From: JAYSRU01 sp043720875
Lineage (GTDB): Bacteria; Bacteroidota; Bacteroidia; Flavobacteriales_D; Crocinitomicaceae
Assembly: GCA_043720875.1 (NCBI GenBank)
Contig: JAYSRU010000030.1
Coordinates: 1-19,424, forward strand
Direction of reading: 5' to 3'
Length of the DNA stretch: 19,424 bases
Shown here: positions 6,693 through 14,210 of the stretch, piece after piece
Layout of the letters: the number at the start of each line of letters is the position of its first letter
Numbering within the stretch: the first letter of the stretch is position 1
The notes under the pieces: generated by a model
What the model saw: only the letters and a program-made list of their open reading frames with translations
Told to the model about the DNA's origin: nothing
The model's database searches: none
Program-made: the position numbers and the translations under genes

Positions 6693-7304
6693 CTACATGC
6701 AATTGCAAGGTGCATCAAATTCAATTTTCACTTTTGGAAGCTGTTGCTGCCATTTCCATTGAAATTCAGCGTTAAATTGAATACTTCTCGCATCAATTAT
6801 TTTTAAGTTGGTTAATTCAACAAAACACTCCGGGAAACTAGAAATCGGCGTTCCCCAAAAATCCAACACTTCTAATTGTTTTAACATACCTAAACACGGC
6901 GGGAAAGAATTGAAGTTATTTCGATTCACGCTCAAATGAGTTAAGGTAGAAATACTGCATAACTGCAAAGGGAAATTTTTTAATTTATTTTTACCAAGAT
7001 CCAACTCTTGTAAGTTCTTTAAAAGGTAAATACTGTCGGTCAATTCAGTAAATTGATTGCGCGATAAATTCAAACCACGTAAATTTTTTAACGTATACAC
7101 ATAACTGGGAACGGCGTTAAGTTTCTTTTTCGATAAATCGAGGTAAAAAACAGAATCTGGTGAAATGTTTTTAATTTGTTCAGGTTGAAGGTAGTTAGCT
7201 TTAGCGACTTGTGCGTTGAAATGAGTCGAAAAAAGTCCGCACATAGCTGGTATCAGCAACAAGTTGGTTTTTAAGCGCTTCCAAATTAATAAATTGTTTT
7301 TCAT
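6693..7304 (-). CDS. Secreted leucine-rich-repeat protein
   Basis: 203 residues. The N-terminus has a basic stretch (KRLKT), a hydrophobic core (NLLLIPAMCGLFS) and a likely cleavage after N-A-Q, so the protein is exported. From about residue 55 it carries around five leucine-rich repeats of about 23 residues with the pattern L-x-x-L-x-L-x-x-N-x-x, for example N-L-R-G-L-N-L-S-R-N-Q-F and N-L-Q-E-L-D-L-G-K-N-K-L. LRRs normally form a curved protein-binding surface. The ATG at 7304 lies 104 bases inside ribF in another frame; it is preferred because it precedes a full signal peptide. The Met at residue 21 would leave no usable signal. Partner unknown. The C-terminus (P-C-N-C-M) has two cysteines. 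Confidence 0.85.
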   Translation of the reverse strand: MKNNLLIWKRLKTNLLLIPAMCGLFSTHFNAQVAKANYLQPEQIKNISPDSVFYLDLSKKKLNAVPSYVYTLKNLRGLNLSRNQFTELTDSIYLLKNLQELDLGKNKLKNFPLQLCSISTLTHLSVNRNNFNSFPPCLGMLKQLEVLDFWGTPISSFPECFVELTNLKIIDARSIQFNAEFQWKWQQQLPKVKIEFDAPCNCM

Positions 7305-8154
7305 TTCTTATTTTGTTGAGAAGGTGAATGGTAACGGTTTCATTGTACAAATCTCCCTCAAAATCTAAAATATGTACTTCGATGGATACGGGTTTGTCGT
7401 CATGCAATGTGGGTCTATTACCGATGTTAAGCATTCCTTTAAACAACCCAAGCCCCTCTAAAGTTACACTTACGCAATAAACGCCAAGAGCTGGAATGAG
7501 TTTAACTTTATTCGGTATGGCTAAATTAGCTGTCGGAAATCCAATGGTTCTTCCTTTTTCTTGTCCTTTAATAACCTTTCCGGTGAGAGAGAACGCCTGA
7601 CCTAAGTAGCTATTCGCGATTTCAATTTCTCCGAGTTGTAACGCTTTTCTAATTTTAGTACTACTAATCAGTTGGTTGTTTAATTCATACGCATCGGTTT
7701 GAAGTACTGCAAAACCATGTAAATTGCCCATTTCAAGCAAGAGCTGGAAATCTCCAGTTCTGTCTTTACCAAAACGATGGTCATGACCGATTACTATGGC
7801 TTTAATATTTAGTGTATTAACTAAAATATTCTCAATGAATTCGGTTGCCGTTTGCATTCCAAATTCCTTTGTGAAAGGAATGCATATTAGATTTTGTAAT
7901 CCACAAGCTTCCAACTTTTCTTTCTTCTCTTCAAAAGTTTGGATTAATTCGAGGTTGTGATTATCCGGATTTAATACGATTCTGGGATGAGGTTCAAATG
8001 TTAATAAGGTAGATTCTCCCTCGAATACCAACGCCAAGTCATTGAGTTGTTGCAACACATGTTGGTGCCCTAAATGTACGCCGTCAAATGTTCCCAATGT
8101 AAGTATTGGGTTCTTTATTGCTTTGGCGGCTGCGATAGAATCAAAAATTTTCAC
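7201..8154 (-). CDS. ribF: Bifunctional riboflavin kinase / FAD synthetase
   Basis: 317 residues. RibF makes FMN from riboflavin and ATP, then FAD from FMN and ATP, in the cytosol. The N-terminal FMN adenylyltransferase domain shows L-G-T-F-D-G-V-H-L-G-H-Q (about 20-31) and the I-V-I-G-H-D-H-R-F-G-K segment (about 120). The C-terminal riboflavin kinase domain begins G-K-V-I-K-G and has G-R-T-I-G-F-P-T-A-N-L (about 200-210). Length fits the family. The start is GTG at 8154, directly after an in-frame TAA; no suitable ATG lies nearby. The C-terminus (I-R-N-E-K-Q-F, L-E-A-L-K) matches the normal end of RibF, so the overlap with the LRR gene is real and not a readthrough artefact. No FMN riboswitch is seen upstream. 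Confidence 0.96.
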   Translation of the reverse strand: MKIFDSIAAAKAIKNPILTLGTFDGVHLGHQHVLQQLNDLALVFEGESTLLTFEPHPRIVLNPDNHNLELIQTFEEKKEKLEACGLQNLICIPFTKEFGMQTATEFIENILVNTLNIKAIVIGHDHRFGKDRTGDFQLLLEMGNLHGFAVLQTDAYELNNQLISSTKIRKALQLGEIEIANSYLGQAFSLTGKVIKGQEKGRTIGFPTANLAIPNKVKLIPALGVYCVSVTLEGLGLFKGMLNIGNRPTLHDDKPVSIEVHILDFEGDLYNETVTIHLLNKIRNEKQFINLEALKNQLVADTSYVRTFFDSFQRTSR

Positions 8155-8183
8155 TTAGTGCGGTGCGGTATTAATTTGTGCTG

Positions 8184-8212
8184 CAAAAATACAAAGACAT
8201 TTTCGAATTCAA
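8184..8212 (-). promoter_or_regulatory. Promoter of ribF
   Basis: On the minus strand TTG (8212-8210), an 18-base spacer and TATTTTTG (8191-8184) closely match TTG-N19-TAnnTTTG with a spacer one base short. It lies about 30 bases before the GTG start. Confidence 0.55.
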
Positions 8213-8228
8213 AGTAAAATTTGAATTC
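8205..8228. repeat. 9-bp inverted repeat over the ribF promoter
   Basis: GAATTCAAA (8205-8213) and TTTGAATTC (8220-8228) are perfect inverted copies with a six-base spacer, and the left arm covers the ribF upstream TTG. This layout would suit a dimeric regulator or simply be chance in AT-rich DNA. Confidence 0.4.
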
Positions 8229-8290
8229 ATTCGTAAAACGACGCAATAAACATCAAATTATTGATTATATTTAAATCAAAATTAAAAATT

Positions 8291-9622
8291 ATGATGAGTA
8301 ATTGTTTTGAAATACCAAATCACCCGTATCTGTCAGAACCCATTCAAGTTTATGATTTTAGCTTAACTGAAGATCATTTACATTATTTGTGGAAGCATAA
8401 AGCGTTTAATTTGTTGGGAACAAAACTCTCCAATGGTAATGATTTACTCGTGAAGAAATTTGGAAAGCATAACACGCATGAATCTGGCCCGGATTTTAAC
8501 GATTGCGAAATACTAATGGATGGACTACATTGGCATGGAAGGGTTGAGATGCATTTAAAAAGCTCGGATTGGTATGTGCATAAACATGATACAGATCCTG
8601 CTTATGATTCCGTGATATTACACGTGGTTTGGAAGCACGACAAAGAAGTTTTTATTAAAGGAAAAGCGTTGCCAACCTTAGCGTTAAAAGATTGGATTGT
8701 TAAATCTGAGTTTGATAGATTAGTAAACTTTTTGTCAGTAAAAAAGGAACGACCTTGTGCAAGTCAATGGCAAACAATTGGAAACGATTTAATTCTAGCA
8801 CAATTAAATTTAGCATTGAAACAACGGATGATGCGTAAAAATCAATGGGTTAAAATGTTGCTAGATCATTCAGTTACGCTTGAACAAGGGAAATACCTTT
8901 TACTTGGAATGGCGTTTGGTTCGAAAGCAAATAGCTTGGCTTTCTCCGAACTCTTGACGCGTGTTACGTATGAAACACTAAAACTTAATCGTTTCGAATG
9001 CAATGCTACCTTGTTACATGGCGCTTCGGACTTGGTAAATGAGGGAGATAGTGAAATGGCTTTCAGTAGAAACGGATTTAATAAATTGTCGTCCACGTTT
9101 GATATCGAACCAATGAAAGCAAGTTCTTGGATATTTTCAGGCCTACGCCCTACGTCGTTTCCGAGCATCAGAATTGCTCAATTTACAACTTTTATGCATA
9201 GCGATACATTAGATACCTTGTTTGATCCGAATTTCAATATAGGCATCGCAACTGTAAAAAAACTCTTCAAAGGCAATGTAAATGAGTATTGGGAATATCA
9301 TTATATATGGGGAAAACCGGTAGGTAAAAAAGTAAGCTGCGTACCTACGGATACGTTCGTTTTGGGTTTAATTCTTAACGCTATATTGCCCATTCATTTT
9401 GTTATGGCAGAAAAATCAGGCGACTTACAGCGAATTAAAACGTTGACAAAAATGCTGAATGAATTACCACCAGAAAAGAATAGTACACTAAATTGGATAA
9501 AAAGCAAAAATATATTTTTAAAAAATGCAGGTCAAACACAAGCCGTTCTCGAATTAAATAATGAATTTTGTGCACCAAGAAGATGTTTGGAATGTTTGAT
9601 AGGAAATAGCCTAATGAAGTAA
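8291..9622 (+). CDS. DUF2851 family protein
   Basis: 443 residues from the ATG at 8291; an upstream in-frame TTG is less likely. It matches the Bacteroidota family DUF2851. Near the N-terminus lies a dense block of conserved-looking acids and histidines: G-P-D-F (Pro67-Asp68), W-H-G-R-V-E-M-H-L-K (Glu86, His88, Lys90), S-D-W, H97, H99, D100, then L-H-V-V-W. The C-terminus has Cys427, Cys432 and Cys435 (C-x4-C-x2-C), with another Cys at 156 in R-P-C-A. No signal peptide or membrane helix. The P-D...E-x-H order recalls PD-(D/E)XK nucleases, and four cysteines could bind a metal or Fe-S cluster, but this is inference; the family has no established function known to me. Its stop overlaps the PspC gene start by one base. 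Confidence 0.85.
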   Translation: MMSNCFEIPNHPYLSEPIQVYDFSLTEDHLHYLWKHKAFNLLGTKLSNGNDLLVKKFGKHNTHESGPDFNDCEILMDGLHWHGRVEMHLKSSDWYVHKHDTDPAYDSVILHVVWKHDKEVFIKGKALPTLALKDWIVKSEFDRLVNFLSVKKERPCASQWQTIGNDLILAQLNLALKQRMMRKNQWVKMLLDHSVTLEQGKYLLLGMAFGSKANSLAFSELLTRVTYETLKLNRFECNATLLHGASDLVNEGDSEMAFSRNGFNKLSSTFDIEPMKASSWIFSGLRPTSFPSIRIAQFTTFMHSDTLDTLFDPNFNIGIATVKKLFKGNVNEYWEYHYIWGKPVGKKVSCVPTDTFVLGLILNAILPIHFVMAEKSGDLQRIKTLTKMLNELPPEKNSTLNWIKSKNIFLKNAGQTQAVLELNNEFCAPRRCLECLIGNSLMK

Positions 9623-9855
9623 TGCGATTAATAAATAAAATAGTTTTTTTCTTTGAGTTGCGTTCCTTTGGTGTTTGTCGCCTTTGGGCAAGGAAATTAG
9701 GAATTGACTCTTCTAAAGTGAGGTTGGGTTTTATTTATGCATCATTCATTGGACTCGGTTCCCCACTCATTATTTATCTTGCTATGGGATGGATCTTAGA
9801 ACACAAGCATTATTTTAAATTCAAAAAAACAAGCAATTCAATTTGGGAACTTTAA
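9622..9855 (+). CDS. PspC domain membrane protein
   Basis: 77 residues. It fits the short stand-alone PspC-domain proteins of Flavobacteriia: a basic/aromatic N-terminus (L-R-S-F-G-V-C-R-L-W-A-R-K-L-G-I), then S-S-K-V-R-L-G-F-I-Y-A-S-F, and a membrane helix (about 38-60, I-G-L-G-S-P-L-I-I-Y-L-A-M-G-W) followed by E-H-K-H-Y. PspC in proteobacteria senses envelope stress, but these short Bacteroidota versions lack the rest of the Psp system and their role is unclear. The ATG overlaps the preceding stop (TAATG), and its own 3' end overlaps the next gene by 13 bases, so the three are translated as one unit. Confidence 0.85.
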   Translation: MRLINKIVFFFELRSFGVCRLWARKLGIDSSKVRLGFIYASFIGLGSPLIIYLAMGWILEHKHYFKFKKTSNSIWEL

Positions 9856-10742
9856 AACATAGAATTCTGATTACAGGTACTAACGGTTTATTAGGTCAAG
9901 CGCTAGTAAAGTTATTTGCAAAAGAGAAAATTGAATTTCTTGCAACCTCGTTGGGGACGAATCGTAATCCCGAATGCAACCCGAATGATTATAAAGCTTT
10001 AGACATTACAATTGAATCGGAAGTAAATCAAATTATTGAAGCATATCGACCAACAGCAATAATTCACACTGCAGCAATGACAAATGTTGATTTATGTGAA
10101 AAAGAACAAGCAGCCTGTCATCTCCTTAATGTCAAAGCAACAGCATATTTGCTGAATGCAGCAACGAAAGTAGGAGCCCATTTTCAGTTGCTAAGTACAG
10201 ATTTTGTGTTTGATGGAATAAAGGGAGATTATGCGGAAGACGACGCTGTAAATCCACTTTCAACGTATGCGAAATCTAAGGTTGAAGCTGAAAGTTTAGT
10301 AATTCAGGCTAAGTATAAAAATATAAGTATTGTTAGAACGATTATCGTTTATGGTAAAGGTCATAACTTGAGTAGAGGCAATATTATTTTATGGGGCAAA
10401 GAACAATTGGAACAAGGTAAAGAACTTTCAATAGTCGATGATCAATTTAGGGCCCCAACGTATGCTCCAGATCTAGCTTTAGGGTGTTATTTAGTAATTG
10501 ATAAAAATGAAACAGGAATTTTTCATATTGCTGGTCCCGAAACTGTTTCGATTTTTGCTTTACTTAATCGTGTAGCAAAATTTTGGAATTTGAACGAAAA
10601 ATTGATTAAAGGCACTCACAGTAATGCACTTGCGCAATCTGCACAACGTCCGCCAAAAACAGGCTTCAATTTAACAAAAGCTCAAACAAAATTGGGATAC
10701 AAACCAAAAACGCTAGAGGAAAGTTTTTTAGAACTTAATTAA
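9843..10742 (+). CDS. RmlD-like SDR oxidoreductase (dTDP-4-dehydrorhamnose reductase family)
   Basis: 299 residues with an extended short-chain dehydrogenase fold. The NAD(P)-binding motif I-T-G-T-N-G-L-L-G lies at about residues 10-18, H-T-A-A-M-T-N-V-D at about 75-83, L-S-T-D-F-V-F-D-G at about 118-126, and the catalytic Y-x-x-x-K as Y-A-K-S-K at about 141-145. This is the RmlD family, whose classical member reduces dTDP-4-dehydrorhamnose to dTDP-rhamnose. No other rml genes are nearby, so the true substrate is uncertain; many stand-alone Bacteroidota members have no proven role. The only start codon between the upstream in-frame stop (9816) and the nucleotide-binding motif is TTG at 9843, overlapping the PspC gene by 13 bases. 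Confidence 0.88.
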   Translation: MGTLKHRILITGTNGLLGQALVKLFAKEKIEFLATSLGTNRNPECNPNDYKALDITIESEVNQIIEAYRPTAIIHTAAMTNVDLCEKEQAACHLLNVKATAYLLNAATKVGAHFQLLSTDFVFDGIKGDYAEDDAVNPLSTYAKSKVEAESLVIQAKYKNISIVRTIIVYGKGHNLSRGNIILWGKEQLEQGKELSIVDDQFRAPTYAPDLALGCYLVIDKNETGIFHIAGPETVSIFALLNRVAKFWNLNEKLIKGTHSNALAQSAQRPPKTGFNLTKAQTKLGYKPKTLEESFLELN

Positions 10743-10749
10743 CGAATTT

Positions 10750-10779
10750 TTGCAACTCATAATATTTTAGGTATATTCG
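10750..10779 (+). promoter_or_regulatory. Promoter of the sodium symporter gene
   Basis: TTG (10750-10752), a spacer of exactly 19 bases, then TATATTCG (10772-10779), one mismatch from TAnnTTTG. It begins eight bases after the preceding stop and lies about 25 bases before the ATG at 10805. Confidence 0.65.
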
Positions 10780-10804
10780 ACCTCGTAAAAATTAAATAAA
10801 CAAA

Positions 10805-12571
10805 ATGGCAGATAAAGAAGCAGCAGGCTGGGGCTCAAGAGTTGGGTTAATTTTAGCAATGGCAGGTAATGCAGTAGGATTAGGAAATTTCCTTCGTTTT
10901 CCAGTTCAAGCAATTGAAAATGGAGGTGGAGCTTTTATCATTCCATACTTGGTTTGTTTTTTATTAATGGGAATCCCATTGTTATTTGTGGAATGGTCTA
11001 TTGGTCGTTTTGGAGGTAAAACAGGACACCACTCAACTCCTTTTGTATTAGACGCAATGGATCGCAGAAAAATATGGAAATACATCGGTGTTTTTGGTAT
11101 TTTTACAAACTTAGCGGTTGCCGCATATTATTGTTATTTAGAGTCTTGGACACTTTCGTATGTTTACCATTCAATTGTTGGATATGGAGGTTCAAGCCAA
11201 GAATATTTTGTAAATTTCTTTGGTAATTATACAAGTTTAACCACCATTGAACCTATTCTCTTCTGGATACTTTGTTTGTTATTAAATACATGGATTTTAT
11301 CAAAAGGATTGAGCGGAGGAGTTGAAAAAGTAGCTAAAATCGGAATGCCATTATTAATTATTTTTGGTGTTTTCTTAGCGATTAAAGCGGTTACGATTAA
11401 AGCAGGAGTTCATGGCGCTGTGCACGATGGATTGGTTGGTTTAGATTGGTTGTGGACCCCAAAATTCACCACGATATGGGAACCTAAAGTTTGGTTGGCA
11501 GCAGCTGGTCAAATCTTCTTTACCTTGTCTATTGGGATGGGATCTATTCAATGCTATGCATCTTATGTTAAAAGTAAACAAGACGTAGCGTTAAACGCAA
11601 TGTCAGCAGGTTGGATGAATGGTTTTGTGGAAGTGGTTCTAGGTTCAGCAATTTTAATTCCAATATCTGTTGGTTACTTTGGTATAGACGGAGTGAGAGA
11701 AATGGTTGCATCCGGTGGTGGACTAGGTCTGGGCTTTAAAACTTTGCCTTATTTGTTTGAACAATGGGGTGGAGTAATTGGTGTTGCGGCAGGAATTGCT
11801 TGGTTTGGATTATTGTTTTTTGCAGGAGTAACTTCTTCCTTGGCAATGGGAACTCCTGTTATGGGTTTCTTGCAAGACGAATTCGGTTGGAAAGAAAAAA
11901 ATGCGGCTTGGATGTTTGGAGGAACTGTGTTTTTATTAGGTCTTCCAACCGTGTTATTCTTTAACAATGGTGTGTTCGATGAATATGATTATTGGGCAGG
12001 TACCGTTTCATTAGTGTTATTTGCATTTGTCGAAATAATTCTTTTCTCTTGGATCTTTGGAATCAATAAAGGTTGGGCTGAAATTACGGAAGGATCAGAT
12101 ATTAAAGTGCCGAGAATTTTTAAATTCATTATTAAATTCATTACACCAGTCTTCTTAGGATATGTGTTTTTTGCAAGTTTTCCAGAAATTGCCAAAACAT
12201 TAACACACGAAAAATCGAAAGCAAAAATTGAGATTTACAATAATCCGGGAATTTTGGCAAATAAAATGGATGCAATGCTTTCGAAAGAATTGAAAGGTGT
12301 TGATACAATCGCCTTAAAAAACCCCGTTGCATTCAATGATTTGTCTGAAGCAAAAGTTGAAAGTATTAAACAATATCAATCATTGGTAAAAGAGTACAAG
12401 TCTACCATGGAAATGAGTAAGAAGGACCGTCAACTTAAAATTGCAGACGAAGAAAAAACGATGCTGTATAAGAATTTGAGCAGATTTCTTTTGCTAGGAC
12501 TTTGGATACTTATTGCTTACTTCGTTTCAGTTGCAGCGAAGAATCGTAAAAAATTAAACACACTATCATGA
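10805..12571 (+). CDS. Neurotransmitter:sodium symporter (NSS) family transporter
   Basis: 588 residues, inner-membrane. The first helix carries the NSS sodium/substrate-site signature: G-N-A-V-G-L-G-N-F-L-R-F-P (about 21-33), then N-G-G-G-A-F-I-I-P-Y. Further hydrophobic helices follow with the unwound-helix segment S-I-G-M-G-S-I-Q-C-Y. Bacterial members import amino acids with Na+; the MetS-like partner gene directly after it suggests methionine/alanine-type substrates, though this cannot be fixed from sequence. Odd point: between the last two helices (near F-A-S-F-P-E-I at 456 and F-L-L-L-G-L-W-I-L at 560) lies a charged stretch of nearly 100 residues, rich in Lys/Glu, not expected in a standard NSS fold. 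The stop overlaps the next start (ATGA). Confidence 0.93.
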   Translation: MADKEAAGWGSRVGLILAMAGNAVGLGNFLRFPVQAIENGGGAFIIPYLVCFLLMGIPLLFVEWSIGRFGGKTGHHSTPFVLDAMDRRKIWKYIGVFGIFTNLAVAAYYCYLESWTLSYVYHSIVGYGGSSQEYFVNFFGNYTSLTTIEPILFWILCLLLNTWILSKGLSGGVEKVAKIGMPLLIIFGVFLAIKAVTIKAGVHGAVHDGLVGLDWLWTPKFTTIWEPKVWLAAAGQIFFTLSIGMGSIQCYASYVKSKQDVALNAMSAGWMNGFVEVVLGSAILIPISVGYFGIDGVREMVASGGGLGLGFKTLPYLFEQWGGVIGVAAGIAWFGLLFFAGVTSSLAMGTPVMGFLQDEFGWKEKNAAWMFGGTVFLLGLPTVLFFNNGVFDEYDYWAGTVSLVLFAFVEIILFSWIFGINKGWAEITEGSDIKVPRIFKFIIKFITPVFLGYVFFASFPEIAKTLTHEKSKAKIEIYNNPGILANKMDAMLSKELKGVDTIALKNPVAFNDLSEAKVESIKQYQSLVKEYKSTMEMSKKDRQLKIADEEKTMLYKNLSRFLLLGLWILIAYFVSVAAKNRKKLNTLS

Positions 12572-12693
12572 GTACAAGTGCATGGGTCATGATGTTGACC
12601 ACAGAAATTACAATTACCTTAGTTACAGCATATTTCTTTTACAAGGTTCTTACCACACCTCAAAAACATGAGGGGCAAGAATCTGAAGAATAA
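12568..12693 (+). CDS. MetS-like NSS transporter small subunit
   Basis: 41 residues, below the usual size limit for gene calling. It begins M-S-T-S-A-W-V-M-M, the typical start of MetS-type small subunits of NSS methionine/alanine importers, then a single hydrophobic helix (about 6-28, ending A-Y-F-F-Y-K-V-L) and a short charged tail (K-H-E-G-Q-E-S-E-E). In Corynebacterium glutamicum MetP the small MetS subunit is needed for uptake. The ATG lies within the stop of the large-subunit gene (ATGA), so the two should be translationally coupled, which strongly supports a functional pair. It could also stabilise the transporter in place of a missing helix. Confidence 0.85.
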   Translation: MSTSAWVMMLTTEITITLVTAYFFYKVLTTPQKHEGQESEE

Positions 12694-12707
12694 TAGCGAA
12701 TCAATAG

Positions 12708-13622
12708 GTGAATTCTTCAAGAAAAGAAGATTTGAAGTTTAACAGAACCGCAAGAAAATCAATAGTTTTCTTTGCGATTCTGATGGCTTTAGTATTGTTG
12801 ACACCTCGTGTGCTGTTGCTAATCAATCCAAAGCCTAGAATTGTTATTATTCAAACGAAGCAAGAAGCAAGTGCTCAGAGAGAGTTTAAAAATGCCAAAT
12901 ACGCACCAAGCTTTAAGCGTAAGAGTTGGGAACAGAAATCAAAATATAGTGGATTGAAAATTAAGACGGATCCCAATACAATCACAGCTTCCCAATGGCA
13001 AAAATTAGGCTTATCTGAAAAGCAAGCCAGCTCCGTATTAAAATTTAAAGAGCGAACGAAAGGATTCAAATCAATCAGTGATTTGGAAAAACTTTTTGTA
13101 ATGCCAAAGCAATTGCTATTAATTATTCAAGATTCATTAGTTTTCCCAAAAAATGCCATTGAAACAAATAGTTTTGAAACGTCATCTTGGTCAGCTTCCA
13201 AATTAGATAAAAAAGGCACCAACAAGTCAAAAGTTGATATCAATTCAGCAACAGAAGAAGATCTGATGTCAATCAATGGAGTGGGTCCATTTTTCGCCAA
13301 AGGAATCGTAAAAAGAAGAACACAATTAGGGGGTTACGCTTCGTTAGAACAGTTATTGGAAGTGTGGAAAATGGACGCTGAAAAGTTCCAAATTATACTT
13401 CCGAATGTTAAAGTAGATCCGATGGATATTCAAAAAATAAACATCAATACTGCAACTGCAGAAGAATTAAAAGTGCAAGCCTATATTACATGGAATGTGG
13501 CGAACTCAATTGTTAAATATAGAATTCAGCATGGAAATTATGGTGCATTACAAGAATTGAGAAAGTCAGTGTTAATTGATGCAGAATTGTACGAAAAAAT
13601 AAAAGATTATCTAACGCTATAA
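12708..13622 (+). CDS. Membrane-anchored helix-hairpin-helix protein (ComEA-like repeats)
   Basis: 304 residues from GTG at 12708, 14 bases after the MetS-like stop; the next Met lies inside the membrane helix, so GTG is preferred. One transmembrane helix (about 18-38) is followed by three helix-hairpin-helix units: around 85-125 (W-Q-K-L-G-L-S-E-K-Q-A), around 178-222 (D-I-N-S-A-T-E-E-D-L and I-N-G-V-G-P-F-F-A-K-G-I) and around 245-290 (N-I-N-T-A-T-A-E-E-L). The N-x-A-T-x-E-x-L and G-V-G motifs are those of ComEA-type DNA-binding domains. It may bind DNA outside the inner membrane, but a role in DNA uptake is not shown here; proteins like this are common in Bacteroidota without proven function. 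Confidence 0.85.
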   Translation: MNSSRKEDLKFNRTARKSIVFFAILMALVLLTPRVLLLINPKPRIVIIQTKQEASAQREFKNAKYAPSFKRKSWEQKSKYSGLKIKTDPNTITASQWQKLGLSEKQASSVLKFKERTKGFKSISDLEKLFVMPKQLLLIIQDSLVFPKNAIETNSFETSSWSASKLDKKGTNKSKVDINSATEEDLMSINGVGPFFAKGIVKRRTQLGGYASLEQLLEVWKMDAEKFQIILPNVKVDPMDIQKININTATAEELKVQAYITWNVANSIVKYRIQHGNYGALQELRKSVLIDAELYEKIKDYLTL

Positions 13623-13648
13623 GTGAAGTTTAAAATAGGATCAAAAAA

Positions 13649-14179
13649 ATGAATTTAGAAGAAGAAATAAAATCCGTAATAAGAGATGTACCTGATTTTC
13701 CGAAACCAGGAATTATGTTTAAGGATATCACACCCATTATGTTAAACCCTACGCTATCCAATAAAATATTGGATGCTATGGTTGAGAAATATAAGGATAT
13801 TGAAATTGATAAAATTGCAGGGATAGAAAGTAGAGGTTTCCTGTTTGGCTATGCTTTGGCAATGCGCTTAAACAAGCCATTCGTATTGATTCGTAAGAAA
13901 GGAAAGTTGCCGTATAAAAAAATTAGTTTTGATTACGATCTTGAATATGGTAGCGCAACAATTGAAATGCATACGGACGCAATTTTACCAAATGAAAAAG
14001 TCTTAATTCACGATGACTTGCTTGCCACAGGCGGTTCTGCTTCTGCCGCAGCCGAATTGGTAATGATGAGTGGCGGTCAAGTTGTTGCTTTTGATTTCCT
14101 TGTCGACCTTACTTTTTTACAAGGAAGTGAGAGATTAACAAAATACACTGATAAAATTATTACTTTTGCACGCTTCTAA
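13649..14179 (+). CDS. apt: Adenine phosphoribosyltransferase
   Basis: 176 residues, the usual size. Apt makes AMP from adenine and phosphoribosyl pyrophosphate (purine salvage, cytosol). Visible are the N-terminal D-V-P-D-F-P-K-P-G-I-M-F-K-D-I-T-P, the purine-side G-I-E-S-R-G-F-L-F-G (about 59-68), R-K-K-G-K-L-P, and the PRPP-binding loop V-L-I-H-D-D-L-L-A-T-G-G-S (about 117-129). The only small departures are His in place of the more usual Val/Thr before the Asp pair and Ser in place of Thr after Gly-Gly. The ATG is 26 bases after the helix-hairpin-helix gene and has no Shine-Dalgarno. A 6-bp hairpin (14172-14186) covers its stop codon but has no T-run. Confidence 0.96.
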   Translation: MNLEEEIKSVIRDVPDFPKPGIMFKDITPIMLNPTLSNKILDAMVEKYKDIEIDKIAGIESRGFLFGYALAMRLNKPFVLIRKKGKLPYKKISFDYDLEYGSATIEMHTDAILPNEKVLIHDDLLATGGSASAAAELVMMSGGQVVAFDFLVDLTFLQGSERLTKYTDKIITFARF

Positions 14180-14210
14180 TAGAAGCACTAACGTTTAAAC
14201 TAAGTTTACT

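Noticed and set aside
14172..14186. Hairpin GCTTCT-AAT-AGAAGC at the end of apt
   Set aside because: The stem is only six pairs, covers the stop codon and has no T-run, so it is a weak candidate for a terminator.
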